From Allodiplogaster sudhausi (lineage: Eukaryota > Nematoda > Chromadorea > Rhabditida > Diplogasteridae), in contig CALZFC010000272.1 of assembly GCA_945643635.1 (NCBI GenBank), positions 414,501 to 478,500 on the forward strand: a stretch of 64,000 bases of DNA, read 5' to 3'. The notes beneath the pieces are model-generated. The model saw only the letters and a program-made list of their open reading frames with translations. It had not been told where the DNA came from and searched no databases. The translations under genes and the position numbers were made by a program. Numbering within the stretch: position 1 is the stretch's first letter; every line of letters begins with the position of its first letter. Below, one piece after another: positions 23,497 through 35,292 of this stretch.

Positions 23497-26284
23497 TATC
23501 AAGGATTCAGGACAGCGACTCCTGACACGATTGATGACAAAACAATATGACTACCAACGTCGTCATTTGGAATATGGAGAAAACGTCTGTCAAAATAGAA
23601 TCACAGGCGGTGTTTGTGTTTGGCTATTTCGGGATGTGGTAACTTGAAGAAGCGTTAGAAAAAAAAACCTAAAAAGCCGTTAGTATTTCATGCTAAATGT
23701 TCCCACTCAAGTACAAAAGTCCGTTTTCTTTTTCTCCTCATTTTATCGTTTCATTCTCTCTGGCTCTCTCTCCTTCTCTCTCTATCTGCTCGTATTCTCT
23801 CACTCTCTCCCTACTCTTTCATCAATATTAATAGCGTATATTTCCTTATTACTAGAACAGAAAATAAATGAATTTATGATTGTGAGGATAATTAGAGACC
23901 CACTGAATCGTTAGCCGGACCATCATTTGAACGTTTTTTGAATGGGCTGCAAATTTTGCTGACACGAATATTCTTGCTCATTCTTAATGTAAGTTGATTA
24001 TTCCAAGAACATATGTTCTACTCCTGTAAGAAGAACTTCTAGAGCATGGAAGGAGAGAAATCCCCGTGATTGAGGGGAAGGATATGCGATACCCTCAGTC
24101 AGAATATCATCATTCTCTTTAAACTTCAACGAGAACGAGCAAACAACATATCTGTTATTATTGTATCTTACCAAAAGACATCGCGGTTTACTTATGCGCA
24201 AATGAGCAAAATGAGAGGAACAAGCTGTAGAGCAGTAATGGATGAGATGGGAGAAATAGCTGAGATAGCAGAGAGAGAGATAGAGAGAATGAAAAATTTT
24301 GAAAGAAAGAGAAAGGGAGAAAAACGAGAGATCATGACAGTGAGAGGAAGAGCACAGAGAAAGGGCTGCAAAGGGGTTTCATATTTTTGTTATTATGTCA
24401 CGGCATAGAATCGGAAAGGGATATAGAAGAGCTATTCATTGAGAGTGATAGTCAGAGCAGAGCAATAAGCATCCTCGTTTCTCCGCGGAGGAAGGAGAGG
24501 TATGCAATGCTAGTGGAGATCAATGAGTCCGACATCGAAAGACTCTCAATTAATCGCGCATTCAGCCACTGAGAGAGAAAAAGAGCTAACTATATTTAGC
24601 TCAAAGAAGCTGGGTTTGCAAGTCGGGAAATATGTACATACGAGCTACGGATGCCGAAGGGAAGTCTTATTAGTATGCTTAAAGGAGGGAGGTGCGGCTA
24701 TTGAGCTGGTGCTAGAAATAGAAAATGAAGTTAACTCGAATGCGACAGTGAAGGGCCCTTCCAATTCCAGATGACTTCTCCTCCTGTCATTGAGACGAGA
24801 CAGTTGCCAGTCCATCGACCACTCCGTTCCATGACAATTCAGACTGTCCGAGATGGTAAGCTTGACTCATTGTTATGAGCACAGCCTCGTTTTGATGACA
24901 AATGGATTTGGCCAAGCCGCATGAATTGACAACTGGACCGGTTATTATGAATCCTGGGACGAGGCGATGAGATGGAGAAGAGAATTGAGGCTCTCAACGA
25001 ACCTTTTTCATTTGAACCAGTTATGTACTTTTTAATGAATGGTACCGCTCCTCTCAAATATGCACATTTATGAAATCAAGTCAACTTATGGAAAAAACTG
25101 CGACAATGCTATTTATTTCCACACTGAATGATATAGACTGAGAGTTGGCGTCGGAACGAGCGCAGCGAGCAACTCATGAGTACTCACGCTATTTGGGGTT
25201 CGGCCTTGGCAGCTTGCACTGAGTTTCCTGTTTTCCTTATAAGACATCAACCAGGGTACCGTCACGTTTCATTCCGTGGTTCGCGTTATATAGTTTTATG
25301 TTCACCAGACGGCGATCGGAGCCGAATAAGCTGTCGACTGGGTCCGTACGACCGCTGGGGGCCGAGATACAGACCGAATAAGCTGTCGACTGGGTCCGTA
25401 CGACCGCTGGGGGCCGAGATACAGACCTCCAATATCTCACTTTCGCCGTGTGACGCTTTACGCCCCAAGTACTTACTTACAAGAGATCAGCGCCTTCTAG
25501 AGTGCTTGTAGCGCCTAGAGACCCTGCGTAAGAGTTGCTCATTACCCCTTGGGCCGTCCGTCCAAATACCTAGTCGGGGTCCCAATTTTGGGACTCTTAA
25601 GGATACTTTTGGGACCCCTGCCCTTAGGACCAAAGCGACTTAAATGTTCAGACTAAATAAACCCAAGTCTACTGCAAATTTGAAACGTCATAAGTTTTTT
25701 AACGGCAAGGAACCCTTGTTTCCCTTGCATTTCGGGATATCAGAAGGGATCATTTCATCGTGCTCTCCGCGCGTGTGTATGCCGCCTATTCGGCATCTGC
25801 CGTGCTATTAATCTAGGAAGAAAACTGAAAACAGAGCTGAGTGAAATATGACCGAGCATAAGTTAAAAAATCATGCAGGTTATGCACCGGTTTACAATGG
25901 AAAATGGCTGAGTTCAGTCACATTTACCCTTATCCTATGCGTATCTAGGCGTATGTTTCAAACTGCGCCGACCATGAAAGCTCGCTAAAGTTTATGTCTC
26001 TGACACGAGAGAGTGAGCAAAAGTGAGAGAAGAAAACATTCTAAAAAATTTCTACTCACTTTTGCCCTCTCACTTTTGCACACTATTTCCGCAATTTTAA
26101 ATGTGACACAACTCTCAACCAAGAACAAGTGGAATTTGAAACAAGCTCGGCCTAGTAAATTTTTTGAAGGCAACTCAACATGTGTAGCCTTGACAGCTAG
26201 TCGCTTTTAAATATAATTCTTTGTTTGTCCGTGCTAGTTTTATTAATTTTACATGCTATTTCAGTACGTGAACGAATTAATGTA
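23497..26284. other. Intergenic, no supported gene
   Basis: Open frames here are short and do not chain. A 52-bp tandem duplication lies at 25,322-25,425. Confidence 0.5.
25322..25425. repeat. 52-bp unit duplicated in tandem
   Basis: Two nearly identical copies of a unit beginning CCGAATAAGCTGTCGACTGG and containing CGACCGCTGGGGGCCG. The second copy begins at 25,374. Confidence 0.9.
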
Positions 26285-26522
26285 TATTTGAAAGTAATGT
26301 TGAAGAGGGGTATTCCTGCAGAGATGACGTCAAGCCGGCGCCTGCCGCGCCCGCTCCCAGCTGCGTCTGCTGTCAAGAATGCGCCTGCTGGTGGAGGCGC
26401 TCTGCAAGGAGCACTCCATTCCGCTCATGTCTTCGACAAGAAAAGCACGCTAGGTTTGTTATCGAAAGACAGCATCAAAGCCTTTTAGTTGTTATTGAAT
26501 ATGCAAAGATGCCTATAATTAC
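26285..26522 (+). pseudogene. Decayed partial duplicate of the eS12 gene
   Basis: Compared with the eS12 gene at 9.1-10.1 kb, this copy keeps the end of intron 1 with its acceptor, the start of exon 2 (GATGACGTCAAGCCGGCG), a middle piece of exon 3 (CTGGTGGAGGCGCTCTGC) and the start of intron 3. Most of exon 2, all of intron 2 and parts of exon 3 are deleted. Because intron sequence is retained, it arose by DNA duplication and not from mRNA. It cannot make a functional ribosomal protein. Confidence 0.92.
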
Positions 26523-26699
26523 TCAGTTGTTACAAACACTACCCGCGGGATAAAAAGGTGTTTTAACACGTTTGTTCATTCACCGTGCCTTTACTGAGAA
26601 GCTTGAACTAGCGAAAACCCTTGAACAGTTCTGCGCTCCATGAAAATTGCTGTTGTTTTGTTCTTTTTATTCTTTTCATAAGAAGCTTTTACAATATTT

Positions 26700-26960
26700 A
26701 TTCCTGCTGTATTGATATGGCTATTCAGCTTGTCATGGCGATGCTCTATTCGAAGCTGGGCATTGGCGAGGGCACCAAGGCGGTCATGTTCTTCGTTCTG
26801 GCGGAAACCTGCTTCGGCGCCGGCGCCAGCGAGATTTCTTTCTTTTTCTTCAAAAAGGATGGAAGTGGATGGAAGTGGAGTGTGTGCCATGCAGGTTTGA
26901 AGGCGTATTTTTTTAACATTCTGCCGAATATCCGGCTCAGGCAAGTTTTTTTTTAAAGTT
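26700..26960 (+). other. GC-rich coding-like island, unidentified
   Basis: A GC-rich patch inside AT-rich DNA has open frames on both strands. The plus frame reads MAIQLVMAMLYSKLGIGEG and is hydrophobic. Lying between two gene relics, it may be a third relic. I could not match it to a family. Confidence 0.3.
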
Positions 26961-27432
26961 GTTTTGTTTACTAAGTTTTTCGTTTTTATTTAAGGATTTG
27001 TTCGGAACAAAGTATGGGAGTTAAACGATGGTAAATAAACTTGTTTCCAAGGCGAGCGAAGTGCGCTAGAAAGAGGTCGAGATACTCTCTACCTTCCGCA
27101 CGCGACGCGACCGCAACACGCACTTCGGGCCGCCATAGTCCCAGCAGCAGTTCCAGAGTCGGCGGGTTTTTTTTATTCAGTGACTCTTTGCTTGCATCAC
27201 AGATGTTACTGTAGACTTTTTACAGTATGCTTATTGCCAAACTCATCCTTTTTAAGCAAGTGACCGTGGACCCGCTTGGCTACTTCTTTCGTTAGTATAC
27301 CGTTAAAAGGTGCAGGGGTGTATTTAAAAAAGGATGAAAAATAGTGGCCTTTTATAAAATAATTTTTCTAAGCGAGGAACTAGAAATATACTGATTACGG
27401 TACTCTGTCTACAGTACCATTATTCTGTTTAA

Positions 27433-27708
27433 GGGAATGCCCGCGCTGCCCTTCCTGCCCACGTCGTTCGTCTCCTGGATGCCCTTCCTGAGAATGTCCA
27501 TCCCATGTCCCAGTTCACTGCTACCGTAGCCGTTCTCAACAACGAGATCAAGACGTACCCCCGCTATGAGTGCCAGCGTGAATTCGCTCTGAAGCATCTG
27601 CCTAAGGATGACCTCTTCCGTCTCGTGTCCACCCTCTATATCACTCCCAACATCCTTCTCGAACAGGGCAAGATGCTGTTGCCGCCGAATAGTTCCTCCA
27701 GGAATTAA
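27433..27708 (+). pseudogene. Citrate synthase relic with internal deletion
   Basis: One open frame reads [21 protein letters not shown], then a short alanine-rich stretch, then [14 protein letters not shown] and LLEQGK. These match two separate parts of mitochondrial citrate synthase, which in the intact enzyme are about 130 residues apart. The deleted middle carries the active-site histidines. The frame ends at TAA soon after LLEQGK, far short of the normal C-terminus. I call it a relic; a live truncated exon cannot be excluded without transcripts. Confidence 0.85.
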
Positions 27709-30700
27709 ATCAGAGGGATAGACCAAGGAGACCGTTGGTGGATTACGGTATTCACCGTTAGGTTACGGTAATGGGAACTACCAATGGATTATTCTTCGTT
27801 ATTTTCCTACTTTGTTTTTTTCTTTTATCTAGTAATAATGCTACGTTGTCTTTGTTCGAGTATTTTTCTGTGATGTAAGCACTGGTGCTTTATTTACCGG
27901 GGCAGGAACTCGCAGAATTGAACCCACATTCTCTTTCTAGCTTACCTGTGATTTAGTACACCTATAGCCTTTGAATGCCTTATTAGCCTATTTTTCCTTT
28001 CTTACTCCTTCCGCCTCCTTCCTTCATTTGAGTAGAGGTTGTCTGCCTCTGTCATCCATGAGTTTCTCTTCGACTCTGTTTTTCTTCTCTTTTACAAACA
28101 AGTCTACCTCCCCACATTCCATTTCTCTCTTTGTCCACTTTTATTGTTTTCAAAGTTAATATGGTTTTGGTGATAATAAAAGTGAATAAGTTGCCCATGT
28201 CTCTCAACACCAATCTCTCAATACCAAGTTTTATAAATGTCGCGATTTACGAGATAATCAAAACGCTGAGCATCCTTTTCATATTGTCGACCGGGGCGCA
28301 TATTTGGGAACATTTCTTCTCGCACAGTAAAGTATGAGCCGTGACAATTTTATAATACTTCCAAATGTTGAGTCAAAATAAGAAATTCCCAAAAACTGGA
28401 ATACAAAATGTTCCCCTTTTGAAACAGCTTAATACATTTCACTGAAATTTCACTCAGCTCAAAATAAAATGTTCATTAACTTTTGATCAAACTGGCGTCA
28501 GTTTGATCAAGATTAATAGCACGGCTGGAACCGAGGTCGAATAAAGAAGGGAAACCACAAGTAGTACTAAGAATTCGCCAACAAACCGAAATTTTATTTG
28601 AAACTTTTGAGTATTAGTTTTGATTTCTCTACTTTTATTCGACCTCGGGACAGAAGCCAAATAGGCGTTATTTATATTCGCGCGGAGAGCACAAGAGAAA
28701 TCCCTTCTGATCCCCCGGAAAGGAGGGGAAACCAGAGTAAATATATTTCTTTATATCTATTCTTATTAAGAGCTATGCAAAGCGATTAACAAATAAGGCA
28801 TAATTGTCTAATAAGGGAAACTGTCCAGCAGGAAATATTCGTGCGGATAATCAAAAGTATGAAACGAAGAAGAAGAAGAAGAAAGGAGGCAGAGCCGACG
28901 CTTCTACACACAGCTGTGTATGCTGCTCTTGCTAGGGGGAGAGTGGAGAAAAGAAGAGAGTAGAGGAAGGAGAAAGAGAGTGGAGGAAGGAGAGAGAGTA
29001 GGGAAGCAGAAAGAGAGTGGAGGAAAGAGAGAGAGAGAGTATAGGAAGGAGAAAGGGAGTGGAGGAAGGAAGAGAGTAGAGGAAGGAGAGAGAGTTGAGA
29101 AGGAGAAAGCGAGTGGAGGAAGGAGAGAGAGGGAGACAGCAAGAAAGCGGCATATAGAGAGTGCGACGAGAGAAAGAGAGAACCCGCTCCGCTCTGCTGC
29201 AGCGTGCGCATGTGTGTGCGTCAGTGGCTGGCCGGGTACACCAAAGGCTCTCCCTCTCTCTCTCTCTCTCTTTCTCTCTCTTTCTCTTTCTCTCTATTTC
29301 TCACATCACTCTTAATCTCTGTCATTCCCACATAGATGATCCTTCTCATCGTTCTCTCTGCATCTGCTGCATCGTTTCGCACCCGTTTTTGTCCACTCTT
29401 TCCTCTGCCTGAAATCAGAGAATGAGAGCAAAGTAGATGGAACAGAAATAGAAGTTGCCATTTTTGACCGCGATAGTTATTGAAAGATACATAGACATAG
29501 AAAATATCAAGGACATAGTAACTGAGAGTCCAAATACATATATTTGAATATTTTTGGGAAGACAACTTGATGAATAAATGTAATAAAAAATAGCGCTCTT
29601 AATTAGCCTAAAGCCTGTTTGATTAATTAGTTCCTCTTGACAATCGGCTTATCATTTCACTTCTATTTCTTGTATACATAGCCTTTCACATAGTGTCTCT
29701 CTCTATATATGTACATAGTCTCTCTCTCTCTCCCTCTCTCTTTCTCACTCGCTCTCTCATTTTCTTTTTCTCTCTCTCTCTTTCTTTCTCTCTATCTTTG
29801 TCTCGTTCCCTTTGTCTCTGTTTATCTCTCGCTTTCTCCCTCCATGATTCTTTTTCTTCCTTGACGCATTTTGTGTGTACATACATACATATGTATGTCT
29901 GTCTTCAAGTCATCCATCTTCATAAGACTTCCCACGCGTGGAATTTCGTAGCATTGGGTAGTGAATAATTTGTGGGCTCATGATGGGGGAGCGTGATAGA
30001 ATGGAAGATAGAGAGAGAGATGCGTGATATAGTGGAAGATATAGAGGGAGAACAGAAAGAGTAGACAAAGAGAGATGCAGATCAAAGAATGAGAGTGAAA
30101 TCGGCTGGAAATGGGGGTTTAGACATGTATGCTTGTACACGGGCGGAAACGTCTAGAAGTTAGAGGGCTAAATTGAGGAACATCTGCGGTCGAATTGAGG
30201 ACATGGCAGCTGGAAGAGAGCAGAGAACTACATCATTTGATGCATGCAAACATTTGCATAGGCTAGAGAGTATGGAAAGGAGAGTGAAGGAGAGAAGCAG
30301 AGACATCTCGGGCACTCTCCAGGCAGAGAGGACATCCGGTCCATGCCAAACTGAGCGTGCTTTGCGGGGCGATCGAGACAGCGAAACCTTAGAGGGCAGC
30401 GAGTTAATGGTGATCTTTCCCAGGCCTGCTATGCCTTACCGCTCCAGCTTTCTTTCGCTCTCTCTCCCTCTCTGTCTATCTCTCTCTCTCCCTCTCTGTC
30501 TATCTCTCTCTCCCTCTCTGTCTATCTCTCTCTCTCTCCCTCTCTGTCTATCTCTCTCTCTCCCTCTCTGTCTATCTCTCTCTCCCTCTCTGTCTATCTC
30601 TCTCTCTCTCCCTCTCTGTCTATCTCTTCCATCTTTTCTTCTTCCTTTATAGCTCTCGTCGTTCTCTACGTTCCCTCTCCTCTTCCATCCTTCTCTTTGT

Positions 30701-31695
30701 TAAAAGGTTGTGTGTGGTGTCCAAGGTGTACTTCACTCTCAGGAAGGGAATGCGACAAGACTTCACATTGGAAGAATTGCCTGAGGGCACTGAAAATGAA
30801 TCGATCTCTAGGACAAGCTCTCGTCCATCATTACTCTGCTTTAAATCTATTTTTACAACACCCACCTCTTTTCCCTATCTCCCTTTCTCTCCCCTTTCCT
30901 CTCACTCTTTGTTTTGTTTCTCGCCCTGGAGGTTACTTGGCCTGACCATGAGTTGATCTGGTAATCCATTCTGATCCATCTCTCTCCTGCTGCCACTTCC
31001 AAGGAATGATCCATAGCGTCCTGGCATTCTCTTCTCTTCTCTCTCTCTCCTCTCACTCTCTCTCTCTCCCTTTCTCTTTCTCTCTTTATCTCTCCCTCTC
31101 TCTGTCTCTACCTCTTTCTTTTCCTATCCGAGTTCTGTATCAGAAGCAATCAGTTGACACGAATGGAAATAGTCAGATCAATGTCAGAGGCCAAAAGAGC
31201 TTATCTTTGACCAAAGAAGCTCTAACAATGACGCACGTTGATAAGGACAATGCCATGGGAGTTAAGAGATCTTCCTCTGAAAACGAAAGGGTGCCAATCC
31301 CCAACCTGTTATCTTCATTTTCGCTAGTTGATTATAATAAACTCTGTCGTCATGACTGTCGGAGTTGCATTCTAAGCGACATTCGGATTGCGTGTGGGTT
31401 GTGAAGAGACTCGTCTGGCTCGCGCTCTCCACCATTTCTTCTTTTCTTTATACCACTAATACTCCCTCACTCCTTCTCTCACTCGCTCCTTCCCAATCTA
31501 CCTCTCTCTCTCTCCATCTCTCTCTCCTTCTCCTTTTCTCTCTATCTCTAGCTCTCTCCTCTCTTTTCCCAAGCCCAATCATAATGACGTCAATGGCCCG
31601 ATGTGCGTCCCCGGTCGTTCTCTTTCGGATCCGGCATTGACAGTCCGTCGAGTGGCTCCATTATTCACTCTTTTCTATCTTCTTTGCATTCAGTC

Positions 31696-31739
<44 letters not shown>

Positions 31740-33486
31740 CTTATCTCTGAATCTCACTCTTCTCGTTTACACTTACAAATCTCGGTCATATGGGGATGAA
31801 ATGTTGAGGAAGGGGAAAAGAGGCCGTTACCCAATTCCGATTGAATTGAGGTGTTCGTTCGATCGGGGTTGCGGAGGGGCGCGGAGCAGTGTACGGTAGC
31901 AGTCACGGAGAAGAGCAGCAAACGAAAAGAGCAACAACAAAATAAACCGAACTGTTTACACTTCATGACAATTCTATTCATCTAATGTTATTTTATTCTT
32001 CAGCTCTAATTTTCCAATTGGCTTGGCACCACCGTCACTCGCACATGGATTGCCACTTCAATGGACCATGCAAACTATTTTTGAGAATTTGCAAGGAAGC
32101 GAAGATCTTGCATGCGTCAGCAAACACTGTTATTGGCCATTCAGAACGACTTATCTGCTGAATCTCTGTTCAATGGTAATTCAACGCCGTTCCAAGGCCC
32201 CCCTCGGCTGACTTCAGAGACAAGGCGACTGGCGTCAAGGAGTCTTCAACACTCGTGGGGCGGCTACTCGTCTCTTCACTCTTCATTCACTTGTCTTCTT
32301 CTTCTCTCTTTAATCATACTCTTTCATCTCTTTCACTCGCCGAACTGGAAAATACGAGGGACTGAAGAGTATTGCGGAAAAGGGAGAGAGAGAGAGAGGG
32401 AGAACTAGAATAGAAAAAGAGAGAGGATGATAACAAGCTTTGCCGTGATGTACGAACATGATACATGGCTGGCAGGAAAGAAATGCATTCGCATCGCTAC
32501 ATACATCACTGTCAATGTGACTATTTAAATCCCTTCACTGCATGACTGATATATAATGAAAATTAACTGAAATTCTCTGAATAATTGCTTTTCTTTTAAA
32601 ATAAAATTATGTTTAATTTACGGAAAATGAAGTGAGAAAGTCAGCAGAATAAGGTCGGTAAGAACATTTTATACGTGTACACACAGAGAACGCAAAGATT
32701 ACTCAGAAAGAAGAGCACTCGGTAAACGGTTTCACGGCACGAAAACAATTTGTGAGCATTTTATAAGTATATGTATGTATGTTTATTTACAACCGGCAAG
32801 AAATTGGAGAGCGAGAAATAAGTGAAGAGGAGAATTCTACCGGTGCAGAGGAACGACTGCGGATCAGTATCAGAGAATATTGTTTATTAGAAAATAGCTC
32901 TTTTTATTAGCATGGCAATGAGCATAGAGCGGCAGTGCATTCTTTGAGGAGGGAAGAAATGAGTGAGGTGATTGGAGAAGGCAGTTTTGGCCATTGCTTC
33001 ACAGCAATCGATCCCGGCAGGCAGGAATGGGCAGGGAATCGGATAGGATATAACCAGTTAGGAAGGGCGCGAGACACTAAAGCAAGGAATTACCACTGCT
33101 CAACGTTCAAATTAGTATGTATGAAACACAAAAGTCAAAATATTGCATGTGTGCAAATAGCAATTAATTTAATATAGGGTGAATTCGAAAACAAGAATAT
33201 TAGACTTCTCATGGGATGACCTGCAATGAGAAACGCTCGTTTAATACACGTAGAGAGGAAATGAGGAATGGTTAGAGGGCAAAGTAACAAGGAAGGATGA
33301 AAGGAAGTTAATGAAGACAACCGCTATTCCATGGACTCTAAACAGAAGCCAAAAAGAGATTTTCATTTCAGTCGGGGCAGCTACATTGCTTAGGAGAATG
33401 AAAATTTGCAAGAGAACGAAGAGTTCAAAATGTTCCTTAGAACATACGGGAAGACACATCTTAGAAAGGGAAATTAATCTTCCATT
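27709..33486. other. Gene-poor, microsatellite-rich interval
   Basis: No exon chain was found on either strand. Large parts are (GA)n or (TC)n: about 28,930-29,150 (GGAGAGAGAGT-type), 29,250-29,300, 29,690-29,850, 30,460-30,627, 31,030-31,110, 31,500-31,560 and 31,698-31,738. Long Ser/Leu-rich or Glu/Arg-rich open frames here are translations of these repeats. Confidence 0.6.
30460..30627. repeat. Minisatellite of CTCTCTCCCTCTCTGTCTAT units
   Basis: About seven tandem units of 22-26 bp, each containing CCCTCTCTGTCTATCTCT with small length changes in the CT part. Confidence 0.9.
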
Positions 33487-35249
33487 CTATCGCTTTCTTC
33501 CCGCGGCGGCCGATGCCTGGCAAAGCTGCTGCTGGGATTGGCTGCAGAGGCCGCAGCTCCGCTGGCAGTTCTACAAATACAACCACCAGCGTCCAGGATT
33601 TGTAATAATTGCTTTAGCATTAAGATATACATAGAATATAGACAATTAGTGTAGCATAAAATAATTTAAAATAAAACCTATAAATATCGAATATTTTAAA
33701 TGATTCTTCAACAAATGAAAAGAGCATAGTACCTCGGACATCCAGACTCGTCTGATCGCACAGTAGTTCTGTCTGCTCCACAAAGTGCATGAAGGGTGTC
33801 GGTCGACGCAGCCTTAAAGGAGGGCGATCACCGATTAATTGTGTGAGATTTCAAATTGCCGCGGCCCTTCGCACTCCCATTCGCACGTGCTATTTTCATG
33901 CAGCGGGTGCACGCGAGAACGTTCGATCTTTCATTCAATATTTTTCAGAGATCACCCTCCTTTAAGCCAAGTTATCAGCCTATAATGGAAATGAAAATAT
34001 TGATGAACCTCCTTGGTTGTCGGTGGGATTTTGGCAGTAGCCGCAGCTTCTACGGCAGTAACGGCTCATGTATGCCTAAAAGAAAACATTAGATAAATAT
34101 GGAGACCGAAAGAAAAGAGCCGAAACATGCCAGATTAGTGCGACATTCTCCGATGCGAGACCAGGGAGCACAGCAAGGGTCGTCGTTGTAGCATTGCGAG
34201 TCGAAGCCAGCCGACATCTAATTGACATATTCATTCATTTTCTTCATTGATTTCAAGAATATTTTATGTTCTGGCCTATAAATATGGACTAGAAAAAAAT
34301 AAACATGGAGATGATAAGAAGAGGCTTACAGTATGCGGCGCCTGAGTGGCCGCAGACTGGAATCGAGAAGTCGTCTGGGTATGTGCCCATGTCGTCCTGG
34401 AAACTCTAGTTTATCATCCAGGTTAAATATGCAAGAATGGACACGTAAAAGTAATGAATGATTGCAGGGGTTATTTTTATTTGAATTTAAAAAAGTGATG
34501 GATGCCTGCCTGGTTGTCTGAGGTGTTTGGGTGGTGAAAGCAGTGGTGGTCGACTGGGTGGTGGCAGTGGAGGTGCCCGGTCTGCACACTCCCCCAATAC
34601 AACTTCCTCCGTAACAGGAATCCAATCCTTCGAAGTCGTTGCAGCGACCGTTCATCTGATTTATTACAGTTACGCATCTACATATCCGGAGAAACCAAAA
34701 TACAATGCATTTCAACAAGGAACACAAACAGAATGGGAATGAAATGGGAATGATTGAGAGAAAGAGAAAGAGAAAGCGGAATAGAGAGAGAGAGAGAGAG
34801 AGAGTGAGAGATAGAAAGTGAGCGGGTGAAAGCGAAAGAGAGATACCTTGATCTTAGAAACACAATGTGGGTTGCCACGCGTGTCGCAGAAGAGATATTG
34901 AGAGCCGCAGCCGTTCGGGTTATTGTGAGAGCAGGTCGGACGGGGAGCATATGAGAAGAGGTTGTCCGTGTAGTAGTTGGCGAGACCTAGTCAATTTGAC
35001 AACTTCGTTTCTTTTCATTTCCTCTCTCTCTCTCTCTCTTTTTCTCTCTCGCTCTCTCTCTCTCTGTCTCTCTCTGTCTCTCTCTCTCTTTCTCTTTCTC
35101 TTTTTCTTTATCTTTCTCTCTCGTTCTCTCTCGTTCTCTCTCGTTCTCTCTCTACCTTTCTCCTTCTGCATCCTCTTCCTCACCATCTCTATTTCTCTCC
35201 TTCTCTCTCTCTCTCTCTGCATCCCCTTACTCACCGTCTCTATTTCTCT

Positions 35250-35292
<43 letters not shown>

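Noticed and set aside
26285..26522. Processed (mRNA-derived) eS12 copy
   Set aside because: Intron 1 and intron 3 sequence is retained, so it is a DNA-level duplicate.
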